Shown: one piece after another, positions 10,841 through 22,408 of the stretch
Layout: each line of letters starts with the position of its first letter
How positions within the stretch are numbered: the stretch's first letter is position 1
Assembly: GCA_020912385.1 (NCBI GenBank)
Contig: CP087206.1
Coordinates: 2,976,001-3,040,000, forward strand
Origin: Neofusicoccum parvum
Taxonomy: Eukaryota; Ascomycota; Dothideomycetes; Botryosphaeriales; Botryosphaeriaceae
Length of the DNA stretch: 64,000 nucleotides
Direction of reading: 5' to 3'
The notes under the pieces: generated by a model
What the model saw: the letters and a program-made list of their open reading frames with translations, nothing else
Database searches by the model: none
What the model was told of the DNA's origin: nothing
Made by a program: the position numbers and the translations under genes

Positions 10841-12007
10841 TCAAGCAGCCGCCTTCGCCGGAGGCTCATCGTGGCGCTCCGGCTCGTACGTAGTCTCGCC
10901 CAGTATCGACGGGCCGGCCGGCGCTGCGGGCACGGTCGGCTGCTGCGGCTTGGTGGCGGCGGCCTGCAACCTCTGGTCCAGGACCTTGAGCGCCAACGCC
11001 CTCCTCCGCTCGGCCTCCTCGCGCCTGCTGCCGCCGCGGCCGCTGCCGCTCCTGCGCAGCGGGTTCATAAGGCTGGGCAGCCCGCCCTCGGCGCGCGCCA
11101 TGGCTTGCTCGTTGCCGGCGTCGATGGCCTCGTGCGAGAAGGGTGTGCACAGCCTGACCGCCACCAGCGCGTTGTAGACCTGGTCCGCGAAGAGGCCGAC
11201 GGGCGTCTGGAGCGGCTCGGGGAAGAAGTGCGCGAACGAGAAGGTGTCGGACGCGTCGCCGCGGACGAACGAGTCCTCGCCTGTGGAGGTCGAGGAGAGC
11301 GAGGGGCTTAGGCGGTAGAAGCGCAGGTATATCCATGCGGTGAAGAAGCCGAACCACGAGAGGAAGGTGGCCGTTTCGGTGCCGAAGAGCGCGCCGGAGA
11401 TGGTGTTGGCGACGAGGAAGATGGCGGGGAAGTGCTTGACGCGCATGCGGATGGTGCCCTTGGCGATGGACACGGTGTGCTCGGGGACGAGCTGCTTGAA
11501 GGAGACGAGGAAGCTGGCTTGGATGGCGATGCCGCCGGAAATGGTTGCAGTCCTGTGCAGCTGTTAGAAGTCTGGAGCGAGTCTGGATAGTGGAGGCAGG
11601 TGCACGAACATGGCCTCCTCATTCTTGGAGATGGCATAACCGACGACGTAAAGGAGGTAAGTAAGAAGATTGGGTATCATGGAAACGAAGAGAATGAACT
11701 TGGCAAACTCGGCGGAGCTCCAAGCACGCTCCAGGTAGCGGCCGCCGTAGAAGACGGTCAGGCCGGTGATTATCAGACCGAACACGTTCTCCTCTACAAG
11801 CGTTGCGATCAGGAACACCCAGGGATACACGATGGCAGTCGAGGGGATAATGGCCAGGTATGGCGCGCCGTCTCCAACGCTCGTGAGCGGCTTGCCCACG
11901 CCCTGCACCCAGTCGCTGTAGCCCGGCCGCAGGATCCAATTGAGCAGGGTGAAGACGAACAGGCAGACCAGCAGGCCGCGGGTGAGGGGCGGGATGTTGA
12001 CGCGCAT
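10841..12007 (-). CDS. TMEM115/DUF1751-family rhomboid-like Golgi membrane protein
   Basis: Exons are 12007-11610 and 11552-10841 with a 57-nt intron (GTTCGT...CAG), giving 369 residues. The start MRVNIPPLTRGLLVCLFVF opens directly into the first membrane segment. Several more hydrophobic helices follow (ILRPGYSDW loop, YPWVFLIATLVEENVFGLI, FILFVSMIPNLLTYLLYVV, GGIAIQASFLVSF, FPAIFLVANTISGALFG, FLSWFGFFTAWIYLRFY). The last 150 residues are a soluble, Arg/Ala-rich tail. This matches DUF1751/TMEM115, a rhomboid-like family without protease residues that works in Golgi organisation and retrograde traffic in animals. No catalytic Ser-His is seen. The gene is divergent from the LisH-WD40 gene, with 493 bp between the starts. 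Confidence 0.88.
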
Positions 12008-12500
12008 GGCGGTGGTGGGCGGCGCTGCGGGCACAAGGGAGCTTGGGGAGCTGGAGCTTCTTTGGGGTCCCTGGATTGCGGGGGGCGCAGGGCAGATTGG
12101 GCGGCGCGGCGGGACGCGGTCGGGGGGCTTGGCTCGCGGGCTTGACGACGGTGGCGCCTCGACGGGCGCGCGCGTGGAATCGCGGTGTTGGCGGGTGGTG
12201 TGGTGGTGGAGGCTGGGAGGTGAATTGTTTGGCGATCCGGAGGCTGGCGCCCTTGTGAGACGTGGTTTCGGCGCAGGGTCGCTCACACGGCTCGCGCCGA
12301 TCACATCCCCAGGGCAGGGCCGCCTGAGCCTGAGCCGGAGCGCCAAGCAACGCAGCAACGGGCCCATCCAGCGCCGCATCCAGCCCGACGAGCCTCTCTC
12401 CACTCCACACCGCAGGCCCATAGCTGCGAGCATATCCGCCCACCAAGTTTCCAGGAACCCACCCCCGGGAGCCCGCCACGCGCGCGCGACACCATGCGCC

Positions 12501-14568
12501 ATGACCGAGCACCTGTCCTCCAACGTCGTCAACTACCTGGTCTGGAGGTATCTGCAAGAGGCTGGTACGTCACGACCTCCCCCGGATGCACGCGTCTGCT
12601 CCCCAGCGAACGCTGCCGCCCGGACGCGCCGCGTCTGGCTGCCCGCCTGCCTGCGCCGCCGGTCGACGCGTCGGTGCGGAGCTTGGCTACCTCGCCGCCA
12701 CCGCGCGCCGACGCTCCCGCGGCTGTGCAAGGACTTCACCACCAGCAGGCCTCTAATTTTGCGCAGGTTACGCCAAAGCAGCGCTGGCGCTGGCGCACGA
12801 CTGGAACGATGAGCCCGACACGCTGCCCTTTGCCGACAAGGTCCAGACCCACACCCTGCTGCGCATGCTCCAGGATGGCTTGTGGCTGGACGACATGCGC
12901 GCCGCCGCCTCCAATGTACGTCTCGGCCGCATCTCTATCAGGATCCCACTCTAAATTGAACAGGGCACCGAAGAACGTCGCTATCAGTTTGGCCACGATC
13001 ACGGGCGTCCATTCGCCCGCTACAACGGCGACGCGCGCCGCCGGAAAACCTTGTCGAGCCGTCGCGTGCGGAGGGAGGAGGTGAATGGAACCTCCGCAGA
13101 GGGGGATGCGCCCGCGCGCAAGAAGAAGAAAAGCAGCAATGAGGCGCATGCTCGCGTGAATGGCGATGTTGAAGTAGAAACTAACGGCGCTCCGGCCGAG
13201 TCGGAAGCCGTTGTTTCGGACGTTGATTCAGTCGTCGAGGAAGAGGTCGCACCCCTGGTGACTACACTGAGTCTTGGAGAAAGCAGTGTGGGCCAGACAG
13301 AGAAGCTCGCTGATCTTGGTCCTCAGACCACCTTTTTACGGATCAACGAGCCCGACGCCACGGTTGTTCACACAGAGTGGAGTCCTACAGAACCCCAGCT
13401 CTTGCTGACTGCAGGTGAATCGTTACTCCGCATCTACCACATTCCGAATTCAACACAGCCTCAATCAGAATCCCCATCAGAACCTGTTTCACGAGACCTG
13501 GACATCGGCCTGAACCGCCCGACCGTGACCGCAGTCGCATGGACGTTGCCTGGCGAAGCGGTGATTGGTACACTGGAAGACATGACAGCTGATAGCGGCG
13601 AGAAGATGACAAAGGGGAAGCTTTACCATCTAAGCGAAGGCGGATTGCAGACAAGACTGGTCACGGCCGTGCTTGGAAGCGTGTTCGCGTTGCGCTACAA
13701 CGCATCAGCAAACCTCCTTCTCAGCGTCTGCAGCACAGACGTCAACTCGCGCATCTGCCTATGGAAGGAAATCAAGCAGGAAGCTCTCTACAGTGCGCAA
13801 ACCGACCATCCTGTGTTTGCGGCCGAATGGATGAGCGACTCGACGTTTGTCGTGGCCGGTTACGGAATCCTCGAGGTCTACGAAATTACGCCGGAAAACA
13901 AGCTCATCGTCCAAAAGTCTTTCTCGACTATCACCAACTGGGAGAATCTCCGCTACGACCCCGTCTGTGGCATAATAGCCTGCAGCAGTTCCTCTGACGA
14001 AGCGCACCCCCAACTCGGTCTCATCCTTCCAGGCGACACGGAAATCCGCACGCATGCCTGCACACCAGGCGAGGATATCACCGGACTCGAATTCCAGCCC
14101 ATCGTCAACCCAGCTTCTCATGACGCCGAATCGCCACGCTTGCTTGCAACCTCGTCCGACTCTGGCTTCTGGACGGTCCAGTTCTGGAATGCCAAGAAAC
14201 CTTTCGAGAACGTCCAGAGGTTCTCGAGCGGGTCTGTCATCGAAATTGCGTTCTCGCCGGACGGCTATCTTTTGGCTGCGGCTGGGATGGACACGGTGAC
14301 ATTCTGGGACCCAGAGGCCGGGATATCGAAAGCCAAGTGGAAGCCATCAGACAGCGACGAGCAAAAGTGGGACATCACTCTGCCGGACGCACGAGACACG
14401 GAGTTGGATCACTTGCTGAGATGGGATGCGGACGGCAAGAAGTTGGCGTACAAGTTGGGGAATCAGGTGAGTCTGCGCAGCCATGTCAGTCGCGACGATG
14501 CTAACGGCGGGGTGCAGGTTGCGATCATCAATTTCTGGTCGATGAACTCGACGACGCAGAAAGTGTAA
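12501..14568 (+). CDS. LisH-WD40 repeat protein, TBL1/Sif2 type (histone deacetylase complex subunit)
   Basis: Four exons, 12501-12564, 12767-12915, 12964-14466 and 14518-14568, give 588 residues. Residues 1-35 are a LisH motif (SSNVVNYLVWRYLQEAGY...), followed by a helical region and a basic, nuclear-signal-like segment (ARKKKKSS). From about residue 190 there is a chain of WD40-like repeats, for example VVHTEWSPTEPQLLLTAG, ICLWKE and VTFWDPEAG. TBL1 and yeast Sif2 are core subunits of the NCoR/SMRT and Set3 deacetylase complexes, so a nuclear co-repressor role is expected. An out-of-frame ATG at 12494 overlaps the start region. The last intron (51 nt) is a multiple of three and has no stop, so its retention would add 17 residues. 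The first intron is unusually long (202 nt). Confidence 0.87.
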
Positions 14569-15793
14569 TAATACCACGAGGTCGAATACGCATGCAAGAT
14601 TCACCATGAGACAGACATTTTGGGCGCACTTTTTGGCGGCGTTTCTTTACCTGCGACTGGATCGGAAGGGCGACTGTTCAGGACTTTTTGGGAGGACAGA
14701 CGGGTGGACAGGAGACGGGGCGTGGAGTTGAAACGGAACCAGGTCTGGTAGGAAAACATGTACCTGTTGCACTGGATAAGTCAACGGAGGCTTAAAATCA
14801 ATTCACTCTAGTTCTAAACCGCCCGAAGATGGTTGCCTTGGCGTCGACTTGCAGCTTGGGACAAGCTCAGCGAAGACATGCAGTGAGAGATCTGCCTCAG
14901 AGGCCGGTGGAGAGAGACTTGAAGCGGAGGCCCAATCATATGCGGTGCCCCTCGTCCGCTTCCGCAGCCGCTTACCTCGGATTTATGCAAGACGAAGGGA
15001 GCTCTCCCCATTCGGCGAGACGCACCTGACGTTGGCGCCGAGTCATTGGTGCCTTTCGGAACTGGAGCCGCCCCAAGCCGCCGACCAGGGCCTGTCGGCA
15101 GTCTCATTCTCAGCATGGCCGGTTGTTGCGCGCTCGTTGCACCGCCGCGGCGGTCAGCACTTTAGGAACACGGCCTCTCTTCTGGCGATCACTCACTGCA
15201 CGAAGCTGGACTACGACCGTTCCGGCAATCTCACAAGTGGCAATGCCGAGCACAGAGCAACCCCACAAACGCCTCTTTGTGGGGAACAGCGGACGTGCAG
15301 GCGCCTGAGGGGCACAGCTGCTGTCCCGACCCCCTCCCCTCTGGCATGTAGCGACGTCCTGGGAACCGGCAGCGGAACGCCCGTATTACCAATGGATTAC
15401 GGAAGAACCCTCCGCCCTCAATCCAACACCCTGACTGGCTCGCTGGACGGCCCTGGCACCTCGACCCCGATTTGGGAACGAGCTGGGATGATGGCTCTGC
15501 GACGGTCCACTGCCGGCCACGGATACCGACGCAGAGGCGTTCCTCCTGCCTGGCGTGGGATGCGGACACGGCTAAGCAACGCGGGTCCAGACATGGTGCC
15601 TCGACCGCCCACGCGCGGGATTGCGCCGCTGCTGGCGTTCTTATGTCTCCAATGCCCCTCCTCCCGATGGTGGGGGAAAGTAAACGCGTTGTCCTAAATA
15701 CCCTTGCACACCTTTTCTCGACGTCGTTCCGTGAACAGCTCCGTTCGTCTATCCTTCAATCCCCTCCGGCACCCTCGCGCCCATTGCTACGCC
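14569..15793. other. long intergenic region upstream of the flavin monooxygenase
   Basis: These 1.2 kb of GC-rich sequence contain long open frames on both strands. The longest, 14849-15697 on the plus strand, lacks an ATG start, has no recognisable motif and is probably a GC effect. The region likely holds the promoter of the gene at 15794. Confidence 0.35.
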
Positions 15794-17785
15794 ATGTCGG
15801 CCGTGCCCTCTCTCCCAGAGTCGCTCGCGACAACCGACAGCGCCCCACCACCGCCCTCATCCGTCCACGCCGACACCAGCACCCCCCAGACCAACGGCAC
15901 CAACGGCCACGCCGCCAAGCCCGCGGCCACCAACGGCGCGGCCCCGGCATTCCAGCTGCGCGCGGCGCCCGTCGAGAACTTCCGGCCGCTGCGGGTGATC
16001 GTGATCGGCGCGGGCTACTCGGGCGTGTACTGCGGGATCCGCATCCCGGAGCGGCTGCGCAACGTGTCGCTGGCCATCTACGAGAAGAACGCGGGCGTGG
16101 GCGGCACGTGGTGGGAGAACCGCTACCCGGGCTGCGCGTGCGACATCCCGTCGCACTCGTACCAGTACTCGTTCGAGCCCAACCTGGACTGGTCCAGCCT
16201 GTACGCGCCCGCCCGCGAGATCCAGGCGTACATCGAGCGCACCGCTCGCAAGTACGGCGCCGACCGGTTCATCAAGCTCGAGCATGCGGTGAGGGAGTGC
16301 TGGTGGGAGGAGGGGGAGGGGAAGTGGCATGTCAAGGTCGAGGAGTTGAGGACGGGGAGGGTGTTTGAGGATCAGGCCGAGGTGTTGATCAGTGCGAGGG
16401 GGAACCTCAATACTATGGCGTGGCCGAACATTGAGGGCTTGGAGAGTTTCGAGGGCGAGACGATGCATTCGGCTAAGTGGAATGAGGAGTATGTATATTC
16501 GTGGCGTGGAGTAAGTTATGGTCCAGACTGCTGACATACAACAAGTTATGACTTCACGAACAAGAGAATTGGCGTTATCGGCGCTGGAAGCAGCGCCATC
16601 CAGATAATACCAAGGCTGCAAAAGGTCCCTGGGACTCAACTTTCCTGCTTCATCCGCGGCCGCACCTGGATATCCCCACCGTTTGGTCAAGAGATGTGGG
16701 ACAAACTTGGACTCACCGGCTTCGCAAGTACGTACTCTTCCCTTTTCTCCCAACCCCATCAAGCCTCTCGCTGACGCTCTCTCCCAGTCCCCGACGACCT
16801 CAAGGCCAAATTCAAAGCCGACCCGGAGCACTACCACAAGTTCCGGCTCGCCATCGAAGAAGACGCCAACTCCATCCACGCCGTCACCATCCGCGGCACG
16901 GACATGAACCTCGGGGCCAAGCGCGCCTTCGAAGACAACATGCGCGCGCGCCTCGCCTCCAACCCAGACATCTTCGCCGCGCTGCTCCCGTCCTTCTCCC
17001 CGGGCTGCCGGCGCCTGACGCCGGGGCCGGGGTTCCTGGAAGCGCTGACAGAGCCCAACGTAGCCTTCCTGCCGACGCCCATCACGGGGATCGAGGCGCG
17101 CGGGGTGCGCACAGCGGACGGCGCGCTGCACGAGCTGGACGCGCTGGTGTGCGCGACGGGCTTCCACGTGTCGGCGCCGCCGCCATTCCCGGTGCGCGGG
17201 GTCGGGGGCAGGACTCTGGCGGAGCACTGGCGGCGGCGCGCGTCGTCGTACCTCAGCCTGGCGACCGACGGCTTCCCCAACCACTTCGTCATGCTGGGGC
17301 CCAACAGCGCGATCGGGTCGGGCAGCCTGACCATGATGATCGAGAGCACGGGCGACTACGTCGTCCGCTGCGTGCGCAAGATCCAGAAGGACGCCATCCG
17401 CAGCATGGCCGTGCGCCCCCGCCGCGTCCGCGACTTCATGCAGTACGTCGACGCCTACTTCGCCGGCACCGTGTTCATGGACGACTGCAAGAGCTGGTAC
17501 CGCAACCGGGAGGACCAGATCACCGGGCTGTGGCCCGGCAGCACGATGCACTGCATCGAGGCGATGCGGAGCCCGAGGTGGGAGGATTGGGAGTACGAGT
17601 ATCTGGGGGAGGGGGTGGACGGGGAGGAGGTGAACCGGATGGCGTGGCTGGGCGATGGGTGGAGCGTGAAGCAGCGGGAGATGAAGGACCTGGCGTTCTA
17701 TCTGTACCCGGAGTTCCTGGACAAGCCGGTGGAGGGGAAGCCGGAGGAGAAGGAGACTTACAAGATCCGGCCGTTCTCGTACTGA
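15794..17785 (+). CDS. Baeyer-Villiger-type FAD/NADPH monooxygenase
   Basis: Three exons, 15794-16488, 16546-16727 and 16788-17785, give 624 residues; introns are 57 and 60 nt. A Pro/Thr/Asn-rich leader of about 60 residues precedes the FAD Rossmann motif GAGYSG (72-77). Then follow GGTWWENRYPGCACDIPSHS, typical of cyclohexanone-monooxygenase relatives, and FEGETMHSAKWN, a variant of the Baeyer-Villiger fingerprint FxGxxxHxxxW(P/D). The NADPH Rossmann motif GVIGAGSSAIQ and the late GPNSAIGSGS region are also present. Such enzymes insert oxygen next to a ketone or hydroxylate small molecules in secondary metabolism and steroid or ketone breakdown. The substrate cannot be read from the sequence. 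No polyketide synthase or terpene cyclase is nearby. It is convergent with the GT2 gene. Confidence 0.92.
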
Positions 17786-18403
17786 GCTGTGGTGTGGTGG
17801 AAGATTTTGATCGAATTAGAGACTGTTGCTAGGATGTACAGAATTGCCACATCAGGGTTCATAGATGTTAGGATATTCAGGTGATAAGTTGGAAAGAGTC
17901 CACGGTTATGAGAAGGTGAAAGCCAGGCAGAGTCATTCGACACCTCTCTGCACTAGCCTTGCACTCCAAAGCCAAGAGAAAAGTTCTTATATACTATACC
18001 CATTAGCGTGCGAACTTGGTCAGCTACCCGTTGGAGGTGAAGACATGTATAAGGGCCAGTTTTCACACTAACAAGGGAGCAAGAGCCTACCTAATTCATA
18101 TGCAAGCGGAGCGTTTTGGGAGGCACAACTAAGAACCAATTATGTCTCTATGCCCCGTCTTCTATCTGTCACATAAAACAGACATGTCAAAGAGAAAGTA
18201 TTTAGTCATATTAGTCCTGAATATGAACATATCTGTGAAATCCTTATTTACGTTCCTAAATATTGCGCCAGCCTGGCCCCTCCTCTACCAAACTCCTTCA
18301 ATACCCACCCCGTCCCTTTTATAATCTACCAACCGAACTCCGTTCCAACACCTATGCGTTGAATTGCCTCGTTATCGTACAGAGTATATGTACAAATCGA
18401 CGT
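17786..18403. other. AT-rich convergent intergenic region
   Basis: This 618-bp region lies between the stop codons of the monooxygenase and GT2 genes. It is clearly more AT-rich than either. I see only short frames without features; it should contain both 3' UTRs. Confidence 0.4.
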
Positions 18404-20368
18404 CTAATATCCACACACGAGGAGGTAAAACATGCTGGAGCCGGCAACCATGGCGCCAACAGATGCACAGAACCTCTCGACGCCGTAGCCCACGAACACC
18501 ACGCCCGCCAAGTACTTGGACACGGCGGCGCCCACCAGGGCCACCCACACGGCGACGCACAGCAGCGGGGCGAGGTTCTTCCTGAAGGCACGGCGCGGCA
18601 CGGCCTCGACCTTCTCGGGCGGACACTTCACGGGCGACCCCCAGCTGCCGTCCAGGAAGGTGGCACAGGCCCAGAACACGATGGGCGGCTGGGGGAACTG
18701 CAGGAAGACCTGGCTTGCGACGAGCCAGGGCCACAGGCGCGCGCTGCTGCTGCTGCTGCTGCTACCACCACCGCCGCCGGCAACACCAAGCTCACCCCGA
18801 TTCCTCCACAGAGTGTACGCCGAGCACAGCAAGATGCGGGCAGCGATATCAGCCGGGCTGGTGACGGCGGTGCCGCGGCCAGCGCAGAGATAGCGCACGA
18901 CGATCCAGGCCTGCAGGTATGGGCCAGCGACGCGGCGCAGGGCGTAGAGGGCGAGCACGGGGGAGCGGGCCACAAGGAGCGCGCGCGGGTGGGCCAGGGT
19001 CTCGAGCACGATGGCGCGGCTCCAGCGCACCTGCTGCACGACCCAGGCGGCCAGCGTGGCGGGCGCGTCCGTCAGCACCGTGGCCGCCGGGTTGAAGGTG
19101 ACCTTGTGGCCGCGCAGCAGCAGCCGCGTCGTCAGGTGCCGGTCCTCGTTGACCACCGGGCGCGCCCCGAGGAACGTCTGCGCGTGCCACGGCACCAGGA
19201 TCGAGGCGAGCGCGGCGGCGCGGAACGCCGCGCAGGGCCCTGGCTGGCAGTCGGTCACGTCGAAGGCGGAGTTCTGGCCCGAGGTGAGCGAGAGGTCCGT
19301 CCAGTAGGTGGCGGCGACCAGGCGCGTGACGGTGCTCTGGGCGGCGTTGTGGATCTGCAGCGCGCCGCAGGACCCGGCGATGCGGTCGTCGGCGCTCATG
19401 GCGGCGAGCACGCGGTGGATGGGCGCGGCCGGCGTGTGCAGGATCGAGTCGGAGTCGGACGACCAGATGAAGGGGAGGTTGTTGGCGCGCGCGAGGGCGA
19501 GGGTGAAGAGGAGGCTGCTGAACATGATCTCCTTCTTGGAGCGGTGCGGCTGGCACACGCAGATGGGCTGGAGCGCTCTGCCCGGCGTGTGGTGCAGCTG
19601 GCCGCAGTCCTGCAGGATCGAGGTGGCCTGCCGGACGAGCACCTCCAGGACGTGGTCGTGGCACTCGTCTTCGCTCACGTCGCGGCCCTTCTTCTGCTCG
19701 AGCCGGTCTCTTTTCCAGTCGCTGATCATGCGGGTCGCCGTCTGCCCAAACGGCTCGTGGAGCGGGATCGTGGGAGTGTTCTCCACGCCGAACACCTGGT
19801 CGCTGGGTTAGCTGGACGGTGTCATGCCGATAAGGTGCCATCTCGGAGCTGAGGGGACGGGCCGCGCAGGGCAGACACTGAGCAGGAACACTGCCTTCTG
19901 CACGCTTTTCTCGGGATGCTGACTGCTCGTGGCCGGAGCAAGACGCAGACGTACCTTCTCGGCCATTGCAATCATCTGCATGTCCTCTGCCTCGTTGCCG
20001 TCGATGCCAACCACAAGGACGCGGGCTGCCCGGCTGGTGTCGTCGCGGTAGCTCTCCAGGCATCTGCGGAAGATGGCCGGGTCCTCTCTGTATCCTATCA
20101 CCGCGCCCACACATTCGGTGCGCCTTGAAGCCTCTTCTCCCAGCTCTTCGACGTCTTGGCTTTGCTGTTCATATTGGCGGTACCGTCGCGCCTGCTTTCG
20201 GCGGTTGACTTCGGAGAAGATTATCTGCAACACACCCTCGATGAGGAGCGGGAAGCCATATGTGTACCGTGCAACAACGTTCAAGACGACCAGTAGACTG
20301 ATGATCAAAGAGAATGCCCGCAGAATCAATGTTGGTGTCTCGTAGGACCGCAAGGCCCTGCGGAACAT
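18404..20368 (-). CDS. processive family-2 glycosyltransferase, hyaluronan/chitin-synthase-like
   Basis: Exons are 20368-19955 and 19795-18404 with a 159-nt intron (GTACGT...CAG), giving 601 residues. Two N-terminal membrane helices (about 14-50) precede the GT-A catalytic part: GAVIGYRED (substrate entry), a DSDS metal-binding motif near 252, GSCGALQIHN, the acceptor or catalytic-base region NEDRHLTTRLLLRGHKV near 354 and the processivity motif QQVRW near 392-396. Four or more helices follow up to the C-terminus. Spacing and residues resemble class-I hyaluronan synthases, chitin synthases and NodC. It should polymerise an N-acetylhexosamine-containing chain from UDP-sugars at the plasma membrane and extrude it. 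A GGGGGSSSSSSS linker is encoded by a CTG/GCT-type microsatellite at about 18745-18780. It is divergent from the CE4 deacetylase and close to an acyltransferase, suggesting joint work. The product sugar is unknown. Confidence 0.9.
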
Positions 20369-20926
20369 GACTGAGGCAGCTTGGGGAAGGAAAGTAAAAA
20401 CACGCGCTGGCCGACATACTACCTAGGTGCCATGTCGGAACAATAAGAGGCAGGAGAATTTCGGCACTGGGCCATGTTCGGGGCAGGCAATTCGACAAGG
20501 CGTGCTCAATCCCAACCCTACTACCCTGGAGCCCAGCCTGGATCGTACTGCTCTTGCCGACGCGGACAGCGCTTCGCCGGTTCGAGAGCTACTATACGTG
20601 CTTGGATACGAGACGCCCAGCTGTCAGGTTCTCTTAGGTCTAGGCTCCGGGCTGCAACGTCCGATGGTGCGGCTGATGGTTCGGCGGCTTTAACCTTATT
20701 GCGACTCATGGCAGCGTAGAACCAAGCTAGAGGATTGGGTAGCAGCACAAGCTTCGGCGCTTTGACGCCTTACCCGGTGGCGTTTGAAACCCGCCAAGCG
20801 TCTCTCTCAGCTGGCGGTCTATCCAAAGCTGACGATTCCGCTCCGAAATAAAGTGCTGGTCGTACGAGCACCGGTCTTTCGTCTTCACTTGCCAAGTTGC
20901 CTACATTCCCTACATTCCGCAGCACC
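20369..20926. promoter_or_regulatory. shared divergent promoter of the GT2 and CE4 deacetylase genes
   Basis: A gap of 558 bp separates the two start codons. It holds CGG/CCG triplets that Zn2Cys6 proteins could bind, but I did not find a clear paired site. No gene is seen inside. Confidence 0.45.
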
Positions 20927-22105
20927 ATGACCAACGAGAGCGGCCTCCGCGTGTGGAGAATCATCTGCGCAGCGTTTCTCTGCGCTTCGCTGGTGTGAGT
21001 TGGGCGCCGGTGGCGTGCTGATCGTGGACCAACACTGACGGCCATCGTCCAGACACCTCTCCATCAGCCGCTCGAAGAGCCCCGACCTTTTCCCGCATTA
21101 CCAGAACCCTCGGCATCTGGTCGCACGTAAGTCCAGACCGCCACATCGGGAGCCGAAGCTTTGATTGCATTCAATCGAGCGTCTGCGTCCGGTGCGAGTG
21201 CATCTGCATCTGTCTCAGTGGCACACGAAGCGATGTCGTATCACATATCTCTGAAACAGTCACATGCTGACGAAGCCGGGGCTTATACAGGCAAGTGCCA
21301 AGTGCCCGGGCTGGCGGCCCTAACGTTCGATGATTTCCCGAACGAGCGGATAGATGAGCTTCTCGAACTGCTGGGCTCGTGGAACGCCACGGCAACCTTC
21401 TTCGTCAACGGGCCTTACGACCCGCGGGACTCGGTGCTGCAGGAAGAGCTGCTGGGGCCGCGTCTGAAGAAGATCCACCGGCGCGGGCACCAGATAGCCT
21501 CGCATACGTAGGTTGCCGGTCCCGCCCTCCGCCGCGCTCCATTGGCGCTCGCTGACGGCGACCCTGCAGGTACGACCATATTAACCTCAACACGGCTGAT
21601 CAGCATGCATTCTCAGCTACAATGGTGCGGCGAACTCCCCTCCGCACAGCACACGGGCCACGAGCTGGGGCGACACTGACACTGACAGGCGCGGTTCGAC
21701 ACATGGCTGGGCGGGCTGCTCAGCGGCGGCATCGCCGGTCCGCGGTACATGCGGGCGCCGTACGGGGAGTGCGATAGGGCGTGCGCGCTCCGGATGACTC
21801 GCGGCGGGTACAGGGTGGTCGGCTGGGGGTTCGACACGGAGGACTGGAAGCACCACACGGCGCAGACGGTGCACCGCGCGGTGCGGCGGGTGCACGACCA
21901 CGCCGCGCAGCTCCAGGCGCGCCAGATAGTCGACCTGACGGCGGACATCGTGCTGATGCACGGCTTCCACAACACGACCGTCACCACGGTGGCGCCCGCG
22001 GTGCTGGAGGCGCTCGGCGCCGTTGGGTACCGTTTTGTGTCGGTGGCGGAGTGCCTGGGCCACCCGGCCGAGAACTGGTACCGCAGGAGGGAGCATGGGG
22101 CTTAG
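20927..22105 (+). CDS. membrane-anchored polysaccharide deacetylase, CE4/NodB family
   Basis: Five exons, 20927-20994, 21053-21126, 21219-21507, 21570-21624 and 21689-22105, give about 300 residues. The acceptor before exon 3 is uncertain: 21180 also keeps the frame. Residues 7-24 form a signal anchor or signal peptide. The NodB domain shows LTFDDFP (motif 1, with Phe in place of the usual Gly), TATFFVNG, the metal-binding SHTYDH (motif 2, split by an intron), RAPYGE (motif 3), GWGFDTEDWK (motif 4) and LMHGFHNTT (motif 5). Catalytic Asp and metal ligands are all kept, so it should remove N-acetyl groups from chitin-like or other amino-sugar polymers. It is divergent from the GT2 gene and 303 bp upstream of the acyltransferase gene on the same strand. 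The exons were too short for simple open-frame detection. Confidence 0.88.
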
Positions 22106-22408
22106 GTAGTCCGAACCTTATGTTTAATTGCCGTGTCCGCGCCACCAGCCTTACTCCTGCACCGCAGCCTTTAGCTCCAGCCGCGGCTCGCAGCCACCGC
22201 TCTTACTTTGCTCTGCCGCATGCTTGTTCCGTCCCAGATTGCTTGACAACCTTGAGTCTCTTGATCCATCCAATAGCCCGTTTCCCTGGAGTAAGTCATC
22301 AAATGCAAACGCGATGCCGCGGTGCAACATTGGGACCGAAGCGGCTGATCTTTTATCTTCGCCAGCACCAGCATTGCCTTGCACGCTCTCCACTCACCCC
22401 CGGGCACC

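Noticed and set aside
14849..15697. 282-codon plus-strand frame upstream of the monooxygenase
   Set aside because: It begins with TTG rather than ATG, has no domain, signal or splice context, and lies in very GC-rich DNA where long chance frames are common.
15857..17551. 564-codon minus-strand frame opposite the monooxygenase
   Set aside because: It is antisense to a well-supported three-exon enzyme; its length follows from the G/C third-position bias of the real gene.
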